Assembly (NCBI GenBank): GCA_942492445.1
Contig: CALOEW010000078.1
Coordinates: 1-9,534, forward strand
Length of the DNA: 9,534 nucleotides
DNA from: NORP240 sp942492445
GTDB taxonomy: Bacteria > Pseudomonadota > Gammaproteobacteria > Pseudomonadales > Pseudohongiellaceae
Direction of reading: 5' to 3'
Shown: positions 1-6,004 of the stretch, in pieces
How the letters are laid out: each line of letters opens with the position of its first letter
Numbering within the stretch: position 1 is the first letter of the stretch
The notes under the pieces: generated by a model
Databases searched by the model: none
What the model was told of the DNA's origin: nothing
The model's input: the letters and a program-made list of their open reading frames with translations, nothing else
Translations under genes and position numbers: made by a program

Positions 1-35
1 TTCCCTTGTACCCGATGGCAGCAGGTTGCGATTTT

Positions 36-974
36 TCAGAAACTTTCTGACGATTGACCCAGTCGTCCGTGTTCAATCCAGCTGGCCAGCGCCGGAGAAA
101 ACTCTGCTTTGACCTTGGCATCGTAAAGGTCCAGGTCGGCTTCGTCGACCACACCCCGCCAGCGCCCGTTGGTGCCCTTGTGCAGAAACGTATTGCCACC
201 TCCCGTCCAGGTGGTATCCGCTGAAGGCATCAACTCCCTGGCCTTTTCCTTCATGGAATCGAACGTGGCTGCCGCCACCAGGCGTGGCCACAGGTCGTCG
301 GGAATTTTGATGTCGAGGTACGCCGCGATACGCCGCATCTCGCCTTCCAGGTCGCTTTTCATGTCGGCATAATGTACCAGCAGTACATCGGGCTCGTTCC
401 TGGCCTCCCAGTAGCTTCTCTCCAAATGCCAGAATCCACAGGCGGGATCACCGAGGTGATCTTCCTCCCCCGACAACCAGAGGTGGAAATGGGCGGACGG
501 GTCCGGATCCGGCCGACTGACAGCGGTATCGAATTTGGGGTCGTCTGCCACAATCTGGGCGACTCGCTCGAGGACTGCATCGGTGTAGTTAAGCTTGTGG
601 TTATGAAACGACATGGCGGCATCACGCCCGTCGCGGGCCACGTGGATGAGTTTCACGCCCTCGTAAACGGGCAGGGCATCATAGGGCAGGTGCGACTTGA
701 GAAAGCGCCTATGGGTCTGGCTTTCCGCCAGTTCCAGCATGACGCCGGGTGGTGGCATGCGGAAGTCTGGCCAGGGAGAGCTGTCCTGAACGGGGAAAGG
801 TGCATCACTTTGAAATACCAACATTCCGACGATACGCTGGGTCCAGGTGGTGCCGCACTTGGGATAGGTGGCGATCACAATGTCGTCGCTGCGTGGTTGA
901 TACCGGTCCCAGCCCCTGCTGTCGAAGAAACGTGACCTGGCCTCGCGCAAAGGAGGGCGAATCAATGGTGGCAT
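36..974 (-). CDS. Sulfotransferase (PF00685-type, PAPS-dependent)
   Basis: A 312-residue protein of the cytosolic sulfotransferase fold, expected to move a sulfuryl group from PAPS to an alcohol or amine acceptor. The order of motifs matches the family: the 5'-phosphosulfate loop YPKCGTTW at residues 37-44, the catalytic KSHLP with His95, the 3'-phosphate site RDGRDAAMSF at 114-123 (Arg114, Ser122), and the C-terminal KGTNGRW at 266-272. No signal peptide is seen, so it should be cytoplasmic. The frame stays open upstream to 1289, but the ATG at 974 is chosen because AAAAGGA lies just ahead of it, residues 1-30 already look like the family N-terminus, and the longer version would overlap the divergent gene at 1116. 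The acceptor cannot be told from sequence. The leader carries a fragment of a dispersed repeat (988-1003). Confidence 0.93.
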   Translation of the reverse strand: MPPLIRPPLREARSRFFDSRGWDRYQPRSDDIVIATYPKCGTTWTQRIVGMLVFQSDAPFPVQDSSPWPDFRMPPPGVMLELAESQTHRRFLKSHLPYDALPVYEGVKLIHVARDGRDAAMSFHNHKLNYTDAVLERVAQIVADDPKFDTAVSRPDPDPSAHFHLWLSGEEDHLGDPACGFWHLERSYWEARNEPDVLLVHYADMKSDLEGEMRRIAAYLDIKIPDDLWPRLVAAATFDSMKEKARELMPSADTTWTGGGNTFLHKGTNGRWRGVVDEADLDLYDAKVKAEFSPALASWIEHGRLGQSSESF

Positions 975-987
975 GTTTTTTCCTTTT

Positions 988-1003
988 ATCAGAGGCTCCT
1001 TAA
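988..1003 (-). repeat. Solo repeat end in the sulfotransferase leader
   Basis: Read on the minus strand this is TTAAGGAGCCTCTGAT. It matches the terminal repeats of the elements at 4482-4554 and 4887-5050 at nearly every position. It sits directly ahead of the AAAAGGA Shine-Dalgarno of the sulfotransferase. A looser copy in the same orientation (ATCCGAGGTGTCTTAA, 1070-1085) lies in the same gap. No inverted partner is visible, so it is a solo end or chance similarity. Confidence 0.4.
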
Positions 1004-1115
1004 TAACCCACAGCGTGGCAAAGGGGAAGTGTCTTTTGAGCTTTACCTGAACAGGCCCCAGCTTGAATAATCCGAGGTGTCTTAAGTGACCAACCCAGCC
1101 AATGGAGAAAAACCA

Positions 1116-1859
1116 ATGAAACGAATTTACCTGAAGCGTCTGCTTGTTGTGCTTGCCAGTGGCCTGTTGCCACTGCTCTTTCATCCATTGAACCAGGCCA
1201 GCGCACAGACCCGGAGCGAAACCATCGCCATTATCGGCACCGGCAATGTGGGCTCTACTCTTGGCAGGACCTGGGCCCGGGCGGGGCACCGGATCATTTA
1301 TGGCTCACGCACGCCGGATACCAGCCGGGTACGTGAGCTGGTCGGCGAGACCGGCAACGGGGCGAGAGCCATGACCCAGGAGGGGGCTGCCCGGCAGGCG
1401 GAGATCATACTCATTCCGGTGCCGCCAACGGCGATACCCGAGGTCATGGCGGCACTGGGCGATCTGACCGGGAAGATAATCATCGATCCCACCAACTGGT
1501 GGGCATTCGACAATGGCAATGCCATTTCACCCCGGGACCCGAGAGAGTCCCTTGCCGAACAAGTGCAGGCCCTGGCCCCGGACGCCTTTGTTGTCAAGGC
1601 ATTCAATACTCTTAATTACACCGTCATGCAGGACCCGTCACTCTCGGCCGGCCCGGTAACGGTGCCCATCGCAGGTAACGACCCGTCGGCAAAGCAGCGA
1701 GTGGCAAGGCTTGTGGAAGATGCCGGCCTGGAGCCACTGGATGTCGGGCCACTGAAGTTCGCAGAATATCTCGAGGAAATGTTGCGTCTTGCTATCGGCT
1801 TCAGAGAATTGAACCCCGGCATTGCATTCGACTATTACCTGCGTATTCGCCCCAATTGA
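1116..1859 (+). CDS. Exported NAD(P)-binding F420_oxidored-like protein
   Basis: A 247-residue protein. Residues 1-30 look like a Sec signal peptide: basic start (MKRIYLKR), hydrophobic core LLVVLASGLLPLLF, and a likely signal peptidase I site after ASA (28-30). The mature part opens with the Rossmann motif IAIIGTGNVGSTLG (37-50, glycines within 41-46), then YGSRTP (62-67), where this fold reads the 2'-phosphate of NADP(H), and later IIIDPTN (121-127) and KAFNTLN (161-167). This is the layout of the NADPH-dependent F420 reductase / PF03807 family, which also includes ferric-reductase-like and unassigned oxidoreductases. The start at 1116 has GGAG nine bases upstream and gives a clean signal peptide; a GTG at 1086 is in frame but less likely. 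The substrate is unknown. A cytosolic cofactor binder behind a signal peptide is odd. Divergent from the sulfotransferase; no operon partner seen. Confidence 0.85.
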   Translation: MKRIYLKRLLVVLASGLLPLLFHPLNQASAQTRSETIAIIGTGNVGSTLGRTWARAGHRIIYGSRTPDTSRVRELVGETGNGARAMTQEGAARQAEIILIPVPPTAIPEVMAALGDLTGKIIIDPTNWWAFDNGNAISPRDPRESLAEQVQALAPDAFVVKAFNTLNYTVMQDPSLSAGPVTVPIAGNDPSAKQRVARLVEDAGLEPLDVGPLKFAEYLEEMLRLAIGFRELNPGIAFDYYLRIRPN

Positions 1860-2001
1860 AGGAATCAGAAGACCGGCAGAAACAGGGCGCACTGAAGTTG
1901 CCCGATGCTCAGGCAGGTGCCTGGCTGGCTGTTGGAAAAATCGCAAATAATGTTCTGATCGCGCATACTGTACAAAAACCGGTACTCAAGGCGATCGGTT
2001 G

Positions 2002-2023
2002 AGGTTCAGAATCCCCTGAACCT
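2002..2023 (+). promoter_or_regulatory. Hairpin AGGTTCAG/CTGAACCT
   Basis: Perfect 8-bp arms (2002-2009 and 2016-2023) around a 6-base loop, followed by TAAAATC rather than a T run. It lies 143 bases after the oxidoreductase stop. It could be a weak terminator, an mRNA-stabilising stem or an operator. Confidence 0.35.
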
Positions 2024-2122
2024 TAAAATCAAGAGCCTGGTTGCCGACAAATTCTCAACACCGTGGATTAATTGTGGCGTTGCTGTAGGCGCCATCGGGA
2101 CGACAAATCACACAAAACCGCA

Positions 2123-2143
2123 GTTTTCCTTCTAGAGGAAAAC
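2123..2143 (+). promoter_or_regulatory. Hairpin GTTTTCCT/AGGAAAAC before the ATPase start
   Basis: Perfect 8-bp arms (2123-2130 and 2136-2143) around the loop TCTAG. The inverted repeat ends 27 bases before the ATG at 2171 and 12 bases before the Shine-Dalgarno. It may be an operator for a dimeric regulator or an mRNA structure affecting translation. The right arm contains an AGGA that is too far upstream to serve as the Shine-Dalgarno. Confidence 0.35.
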
Positions 2144-2170
2144 AGACAACCCAAGAAGGAATCTCTCCTG

Positions 2171-3463
2171 ATGACACCGGATTCTAACCCAGTCGAAGAC
2201 GTATTCTCGCCCAGGTCTCCTGCCTCTATTGACGCAGTCGATGTGCCCCTGCCGCTGGTGGAGGATATCATTCTACGGCACCTTTACACCCGGAACAGCT
2301 GTACCATCAGCTTACTCAGCGACGTACTGAAGCTTCCATTCGGGGTGCTGATGGTGCTCTTCCAACGCCTCCGGGAACGTCAACTCTTTGAAATCACCGG
2401 CATGGAGGGAAATGACTACCGCTTTACGCTCTCAGCAAAGGGGCGCTCGCTTGCCGGTGAGCGTTTCGATATCTGCAGCTATTCCGGGCCCGTACCGGTA
2501 TCAATGGACACGTATTTCCGTGCTGTAAGATCCCAGGCGCCCCGACTTTCGTTCAATCGTGATTACCTGAAGCAGACGTTTTCTGACCTGGTCCTCCAGG
2601 ATGCCCTGCTCGACCAGCTCGGTCCGGCCCTGATCTCAGACAAGGCCATCTTCCTGTACGGCCCCACGGGCAATGGAAAGACCAGTATCGCCACCCGTCT
2701 TGGCAGAATCTTCGACGACACCGTCCTCATTCCCTATGCGGTGGAGTTCGACAGCCAGATTATCCTCGTGTACGACCCCTCGACTCACGAAGCCGTGGAC
2801 GACATGCCACAACCCGATGACCCCAGATGGGTCCGGTGCAGGCGACCGAGCATATTCGTCGGGGGCGAGCTCGAACAGAAGATGCTGGAGCTCGAAATGG
2901 AGGAGATCTCCAAAATCTACTCGGCACCGCTGCAGATGAAGGCCAACAACGGTGTCCTCGTAATTGACGACTTCGGGCGCCAGATCGTCTCTCCCCATTA
3001 CCTGCTGAACCGCTGGATTGTTCCTCTGGACCGACGCATCGACTATCTGACCCTTCGCTACGGGATGAAATTTGCCCTGCCCTTCGAGATGGTCGTGGTG
3101 TTCTCGACAAACCTTGATCCCAATGAGCTGGCCGACGAGGCGTTCCTGCGGCGCATTCAGAATAATATCTACGTGGAATCGGTCGGCGCCGAGGGTTTCG
3201 ACCGGATTTTTCAGAACCTGGCCGACAAGCTGCGGATTCCTGCCGAACCGGGAAGTGGCTCTTACTTGCGGGAATTGTGTATTGCGTCGGGAAGTGGTGA
3301 ACTCAAGGCATGCTATCCCGCCGACATTGTGGACATAATCCGCGCCATCAGCAGTTACGAAGGCGCCCCACTGTCAATCAACCGGGAGAATCTGCAACGT
3401 GCGGTGAATCAGTATTTTACTCGTCCGGTGGCCAGCCCTGTTGAGCAATCGACCAACTTATGA
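2171..3463 (+). CDS. AAA+ ATPase with winged-helix-like N-terminus
   Basis: A 430-residue soluble protein. Residues 26-105 read as a winged-helix-like module (PLVEDIILRHLYTRN... with a YRFTLSAKGR wing at 83-91). The AAA+ core follows: FLYGPTGNGKTS (161-172, Walker A), VLVIDDFGRQ (262-271, Walker B), VVFSTNLDP (309-317, sensor 1) and AFLRRI (324-329, probable arginine finger). The segments GGELEQ (231-236), APLQMKANNG (252-261) and LLNRWIVPLD (278-287) recall, from memory, a conserved bacterial AAA family without an assigned function. The ATG at 2171 is chosen for AAGGA ten bases upstream; the frame also extends upstream to 2072 but that part looks non-coding. All nucleotide-binding residues are present, so it should be active. 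It has no operon partner: the next gene is convergent. It is neither IstB nor a sigma-54 activator (no GAFTGA). Role unknown. Confidence 0.85.
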   Translation: MTPDSNPVEDVFSPRSPASIDAVDVPLPLVEDIILRHLYTRNSCTISLLSDVLKLPFGVLMVLFQRLRERQLFEITGMEGNDYRFTLSAKGRSLAGERFDICSYSGPVPVSMDTYFRAVRSQAPRLSFNRDYLKQTFSDLVLQDALLDQLGPALISDKAIFLYGPTGNGKTSIATRLGRIFDDTVLIPYAVEFDSQIILVYDPSTHEAVDDMPQPDDPRWVRCRRPSIFVGGELEQKMLELEMEEISKIYSAPLQMKANNGVLVIDDFGRQIVSPHYLLNRWIVPLDRRIDYLTLRYGMKFALPFEMVVVFSTNLDPNELADEAFLRRIQNNIYVESVGAEGFDRIFQNLADKLRIPAEPGSGSYLRELCIASGSGELKACYPADIVDIIRAISSYEGAPLSINRENLQRAVNQYFTRPVASPVEQSTNL

Positions 3464-3575
3464 ACGTCAACACAGTCGAAATAAGCTGGTAATCGAGTTT
3501 TGTACCGAAGGACTGATCAATAGGGTTCCGGTTGAGCGCTACTCGGTTTGTTCTTTCTGCCTTTGCTGTTCAGGG

Positions 3576-4433
3576 CTATGGTGTCCGTTCCGATTCGGCC
3601 AGGCGGTTCAGTCGATTCTGCTCTTCGGCCAGGGCCGATTCAATCTCCCGCAGTACCCCGTCCAAATCAGCTTGCTGGGTGTTTTCAGCGAAGAGTCCGG
3701 TCAGCTCAGTGTCCGGATGCAGATCACCTTCCTCGTACAGTTTCCAGATTTCCTTCGCGTATTGGCTGTCGAGTAACTCCGGGGCATACTGGCCGTAGTA
3801 ACTTCTTATCTTGTTGACATCCCGTGCCAACATGGATTCGGCATTGTTGTTTGCCGCCGCATCCACCGCCTGGGGCAGGTCAATTATTACCGGGCCGTTC
3901 TCGCCCACCAGGATGTTGAATTCGGACAGGTCACCGTGGACCAGGCCGGCACAAAGCATTCGTACTACGTATCCGATGACCTGTTTGTGGTCTTCCAAAG
4001 CCTGTTCGGCTGACATGGAGACTTCGCTCAGACGGGGCGCCACCGCGCCTTCGCTGTCAGTGACCAGTTCCATCAACAGGACGCCGTCCACGCACGCGTA
4101 AGGTTTGGGAACGCGCACACCGGCACTGGCTAGCTTGTAGAGTGCGTCCACTTCGGCTGTGTGCCAGGTCTGCTCCTGCTGACTGCGGCCAAACCTCGAA
4201 CCTTTGTCCATGGCACGGGCACGACGACTGTTGCGGGTCTTGCGTCCCTCTCGATAGAGCGCTGCCTGCTTGAAGCCGCGTTTGGCTGCGTCTTTATAAA
4301 CCTTGGCGCAGCGGACTTCGGAGTTGCAGCGCACCACGAAGACGTCGGCCTCCTTGCCGCTCATCAGTCTGCCGAGGACCTCGTCAATCAGGCCTTCATC
4401 TATCAGGGGCTGGATTCGTTTCGGAATTTTCAT
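3576..4433 (-). CDS. RIO1-like serine protein kinase, PA4780 family
   Basis: A 285-residue atypical protein kinase of the RIO family; the opening MKIPKRIQPLIDEGLIDEV matches what I recall of Pseudomonas PA4780. Visible motifs: flexible P-loop SGKEADVF (25-32), the lysine of CAKVYK (Lys44), catalytic loop HGDLSEFNIL (166-175, Asp168 and Asn173), and metal-binding IIDLPQAVD (183-191, Asp185). The C-terminus (250-285) is an acidic, probably helical tail. No membrane segment. The ATG at 4433 is preferred over the ATG at 4451 because AAAAGG precedes it and it matches the family start. RIO kinases in archaea and eukaryotes act in ribosome maturation; bacterial substrates are poorly known. The 38-codon lysine-rich gene and a 73-bp repeat element lie upstream on the same strand. 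It converges on the ATPase with a 112-bp gap and no clear terminator. Confidence 0.93.
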   Translation of the reverse strand: MKIPKRIQPLIDEGLIDEVLGRLMSGKEADVFVVRCNSEVRCAKVYKDAAKRGFKQAALYREGRKTRNSRRARAMDKGSRFGRSQQEQTWHTAEVDALYKLASAGVRVPKPYACVDGVLLMELVTDSEGAVAPRLSEVSMSAEQALEDHKQVIGYVVRMLCAGLVHGDLSEFNILVGENGPVIIDLPQAVDAAANNNAESMLARDVNKIRSYYGQYAPELLDSQYAKEIWKLYEEGDLHPDTELTGLFAENTQQADLDGVLREIESALAEEQNRLNRLAESERTP

Positions 4434-4481
4434 GGCACCTTTTCCAAGCATCTGGGCCTGGGTTTAAACTGGAACAATTGG

Positions 4482-4554
4482 TTAAGGAAGCTCTGATCAA
4501 TCAGGGCGACAGACTCCCACAGAAATGTGCAATTACTGATCAGAGGATCCCTAA
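4482..4554. mobile_element. 73-bp MITE-like element, copy A
   Basis: The ends are imperfect 18-bp inverted repeats: TTAAGGAAGCTCTGATCA at 4482-4499 and TTAGGGATCCTCTGATCA read on the minus strand from 4554 to 4537 (15 of 18 identical). The interior holds CGACAGAC (4507-4514) followed by CACAG, which is also found in copy B at 5008-5015. There is no coding capacity, so it would depend on a transposase elsewhere. Its right end supplies the stop codon of the lysine-rich small gene. No target duplication is obvious. Confidence 0.6.
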
Positions 4555-4667
4555 TTGCCAAGTACATCCTTGGACTGCTTGTTCGCTATTTTGGCAGCCT
4601 TTTTCTCTTTCTGGGTCATGGCGGGTTTCTTCTTGGTTTCCTTTTTATTTCGCTTTTCTTTACTCAT
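4551..4667 (-). CDS. Small lysine-rich protein (38 aa)
   Basis: A 38-residue, very basic, low-complexity peptide (starts MSKEKRNKKETKKKPAM, then TQKEKKAAKIANKQSKDVLGN) with about 14 lysines. It is expected to be cytoplasmic and to bind RNA, DNA or ribosomes, but that is inferred from charge only. The start at 4667 is supported by TGAGGA about seven bases upstream; the frame stays open further upstream to 4862, but that part does not look like protein. Short Lys/Glu-rich proteins starting MSKEKR are, from memory, seen in pseudomonad-like bacteria. The stop codon (4551-4553) lies in the terminal repeat of element copy A, so the natural C-terminus may have been changed by the insertion. The gene is upstream of the RIO kinase on the same strand and may be co-transcribed with it. 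Confidence 0.6.
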   Translation of the reverse strand: MSKEKRNKKETKKKPAMTQKEKKAAKIANKQSKDVLGN

Positions 4668-5251
4668 TGGGTAATCCTCAGGGTCATGCGGTTTTCTGAC
4701 GGTGGCGCTGCGCGGTAAGTCGGACTCCAACTGCCATTGGCCGGGCATTCCATTTGCAGATAGACTTCTGATCGGCGGAACGTACAGCGCGGACGCGTCA
4801 TCTATTGTTGCGAGGGGAGAACCAGAGCTTGTGGAGAACGTAGGGCCGTGCAATTTTAACACAGTTACTGTCCGAGTGGTGACTATTTAAGGAACCTCTG
4901 ATTCATCATGGCCCCTTCGGGCGCGGCCTGTCGGGCGCCACAGCGTTGTTATCGCACCTGGCAAGGACTAAGCCCATTCCCTGTTCACGATGCCTGGCAG
5001 TAGCGTCCGACAGACCCCGGCACAGCCAGAATCAATCAAGGGTTCATGAAGTAAGATGGTTTCGGTTTATACCGGTTTGCCGGTTACGCGGACCTGGCCT
5101 GTCTGATCAACCACGGGATTTTTAATGCCATACGGTGCGGTTTATTCGTCTGCGGAGAATTGCCTTTACGGTCAATTGCTGTATCGTTATCCCGCCGCCG
5201 GTGGCGCTGTGGAAGCAATCGGGCGCAATCTTTCCCAGGCAGTGGATTTCC
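4668..5251. other. Gene-free region between the lysine-rich gene and the protease
   Basis: These 584 bases separate divergent genes. About 220 bases next to the lysine-rich gene hold no recognised feature and should carry its promoter. Element copy B fills 4887-5050. The last 200 bases show a short hairpin ACCGG-TTTG-CCGGT (5071-5084) and two overlapping frames (from ATG 5125 and GTG 5135) that do not look like real N-termini. Confidence 0.5.
4887..5050. mobile_element. 164-bp MITE-like element, copy B
   Basis: The left end TTAAGGAACCTCTGATTCAT (from 4887) is matched by an imperfect inverted copy ending at 5050 (TTCATGAACCCTTGATTGAT on the minus strand, about 14 of 20). A second, nested inverted repeat lies inside: CCTGTCGGGCGCCAC (4927-4941) against GTAGCGTCCGACAGA (5000-5014), 12 of 15 pairing. 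The whole unit can fold into one long interrupted stem. It shares its terminal repeat and the CGACAGAC motif with copy A. It has no transposase frame and lies between divergent genes, where it could affect transcription of either. Confidence 0.6.
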
Positions 5252-5890
5252 ATGCTTCAACTTCTCTTTGCCGGCCAGTACCTGATCTTTGCCACCATTC
5301 TGGTGGCGATAATCTTCTCGCTGACCCTGCATGAATTCGGTCATGCCGCCAGTGCCTGTCTGCTGGGCGACGATACTGCCCGGCGGATGGGGCGTCTGAC
5401 CTTGAACCCGACGGCCCATATCGATCCGATGGGCCTGCTCATGGTGGTCCTGGTTGGCTTCGGCTATGCGCGGCCGGTACCGACGAACCCACGGAATATT
5501 CGCTATGCCTGGGGGAACGCAGCGGTTGCCGCAGCCGGCCCGCTGATGAATCTGCTGCTGGCGGTCATGGCCATCAATACGCTGCAGTATTTTTACCTCA
5601 ACGGTAGCGGGCTGCCCGGGCAACAGAACCTGTTTCTCTCCTACATGGCCCAGATTAATCTGTTGCTGATGCTGTTCAACTTGATTCCATTCGGCCCGCT
5701 TGACGGACACTACATCATGTCCTGGGCGCTACCCCGGGACCTGCGCAGGCGTTACGATTACTACAACGGTCGCTACGGCGCGCAATTGTTCCTGATTTTG
5801 ATACTGCTCAGCCTTTTCGGCGTGCCGATCTTCAGGTTCCTGATGGACTTCAGCCGGGCGCTGATGCCCTACCTGGTGTTTGTCGGCTGA
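5252..5890 (+). CDS. M50-family (site-2-type) intramembrane metalloprotease
   Basis: A 212-residue polytopic membrane protein of the compact S2P/M50B type. Zinc motif HEFGH is at 27-31 in the first membrane helix (YLIFATILVAIIFSLTLHEFGH). LNPTAHIDPMG follows at 51-61, and the third ligand is Asp151 in NLIPFGPLDG (143-152). Other membrane segments are around 61-73, 88-111, 132-147 and 178-205. All catalytic residues are present, so it should be an active zinc protease cutting a substrate within or next to the membrane; the substrate is unknown and there is no sigma/anti-sigma gene nearby. The ATG at 5252 is chosen because the M50 homology begins within ten residues and the extra 39 residues from GTG 5135 look non-coding. 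The Shine-Dalgarno is weak (AGTGG). The next gene, ybiT, has its own promoter-like sequence. Confidence 0.88.
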   Translation: MLQLLFAGQYLIFATILVAIIFSLTLHEFGHAASACLLGDDTARRMGRLTLNPTAHIDPMGLLMVVLVGFGYARPVPTNPRNIRYAWGNAAVAAAGPLMNLLLAVMAINTLQYFYLNGSGLPGQQNLFLSYMAQINLLLMLFNLIPFGPLDGHYIMSWALPRDLRRRYDYYNGRYGAQLFLILILLSLFGVPIFRFLMDFSRALMPYLVFVG

Positions 5891-5906
5891 GTGCCGCGAC
5901 TTTGAC

Positions 5907-5935
5907 TCGACTCCGGGGCTGCAAATCCTTATAGT
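5907..5935 (+). promoter_or_regulatory. Putative sigma-70 promoter for ybiT
   Basis: TCGACT (5907-5912), a 17-base spacer and TATAGT (5930-5935). A better -35, TTGACT, sits at 5902-5907 but would give a 22-base spacer. The transcript would have a leader of about 65 bases before the GTG at 6005. Confidence 0.45.
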
Positions 5936-6004
5936 ACGCCCCCTTAAAACCAGGCCGTTGCCAGTTCCATCCCCACTGCAGTCAATACTGTCCAGGACAA
6001 TCCC

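Larger units (their letters stand above)
1860..2170. other. Gene-free leader region upstream of the AAA+ ATPase
   Basis: These 311 bases hold no convincing gene. Two hairpins are visible (2002-2023 and 2123-2143), and the second lies just ahead of the ATPase Shine-Dalgarno (AAGGA, 2156-2160). A 48-codon frame opens with TTG at 1856, overlapping the preceding stop codon, and runs to 2002, but it has no Shine-Dalgarno. No clear sigma-70 promoter pair was found. Confidence 0.5.

Noticed and set aside
372..935. Open frame on the plus strand opposite the sulfotransferase (187 codons)
   Set aside because: It is antisense to a gene with complete family motifs and shows no recognisable protein.
1856..2002. 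48-codon frame from TTG, overlapping the oxidoreductase stop (TTGA) and reading into GAWLAVGKIANNVL
   Set aside because: The overlap is suggestive of coupling, but there is no Shine-Dalgarno and no recognised homologue; too weak to call.
3508..3524. AAGGACTGATCAATAGG as another copy of the repeat end
   Set aside because: It needs a four-base gap to align with the TTAAGGA..CTCTGATCAAT repeat; likely chance.
3441..3817. Several plus-strand frames of 88-111 codons opposite the RIO kinase C-terminus
   Set aside because: Antisense shadows of a well-supported kinase gene.
5125..5334. 69-codon frame starting at ATG 5125, overlapping the start of the protease gene
   Set aside because: It has no good ribosome-binding site, runs into the protease coding region in another frame and is not recognised.
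5084..5710. Long open frame on the minus strand opposite the M50 protease (208 codons)
   Set aside because: Its Gln/His/Arg-rich composition is the expected antisense of a hydrophobic membrane protein, and the plus strand has clear zinc-protease motifs.
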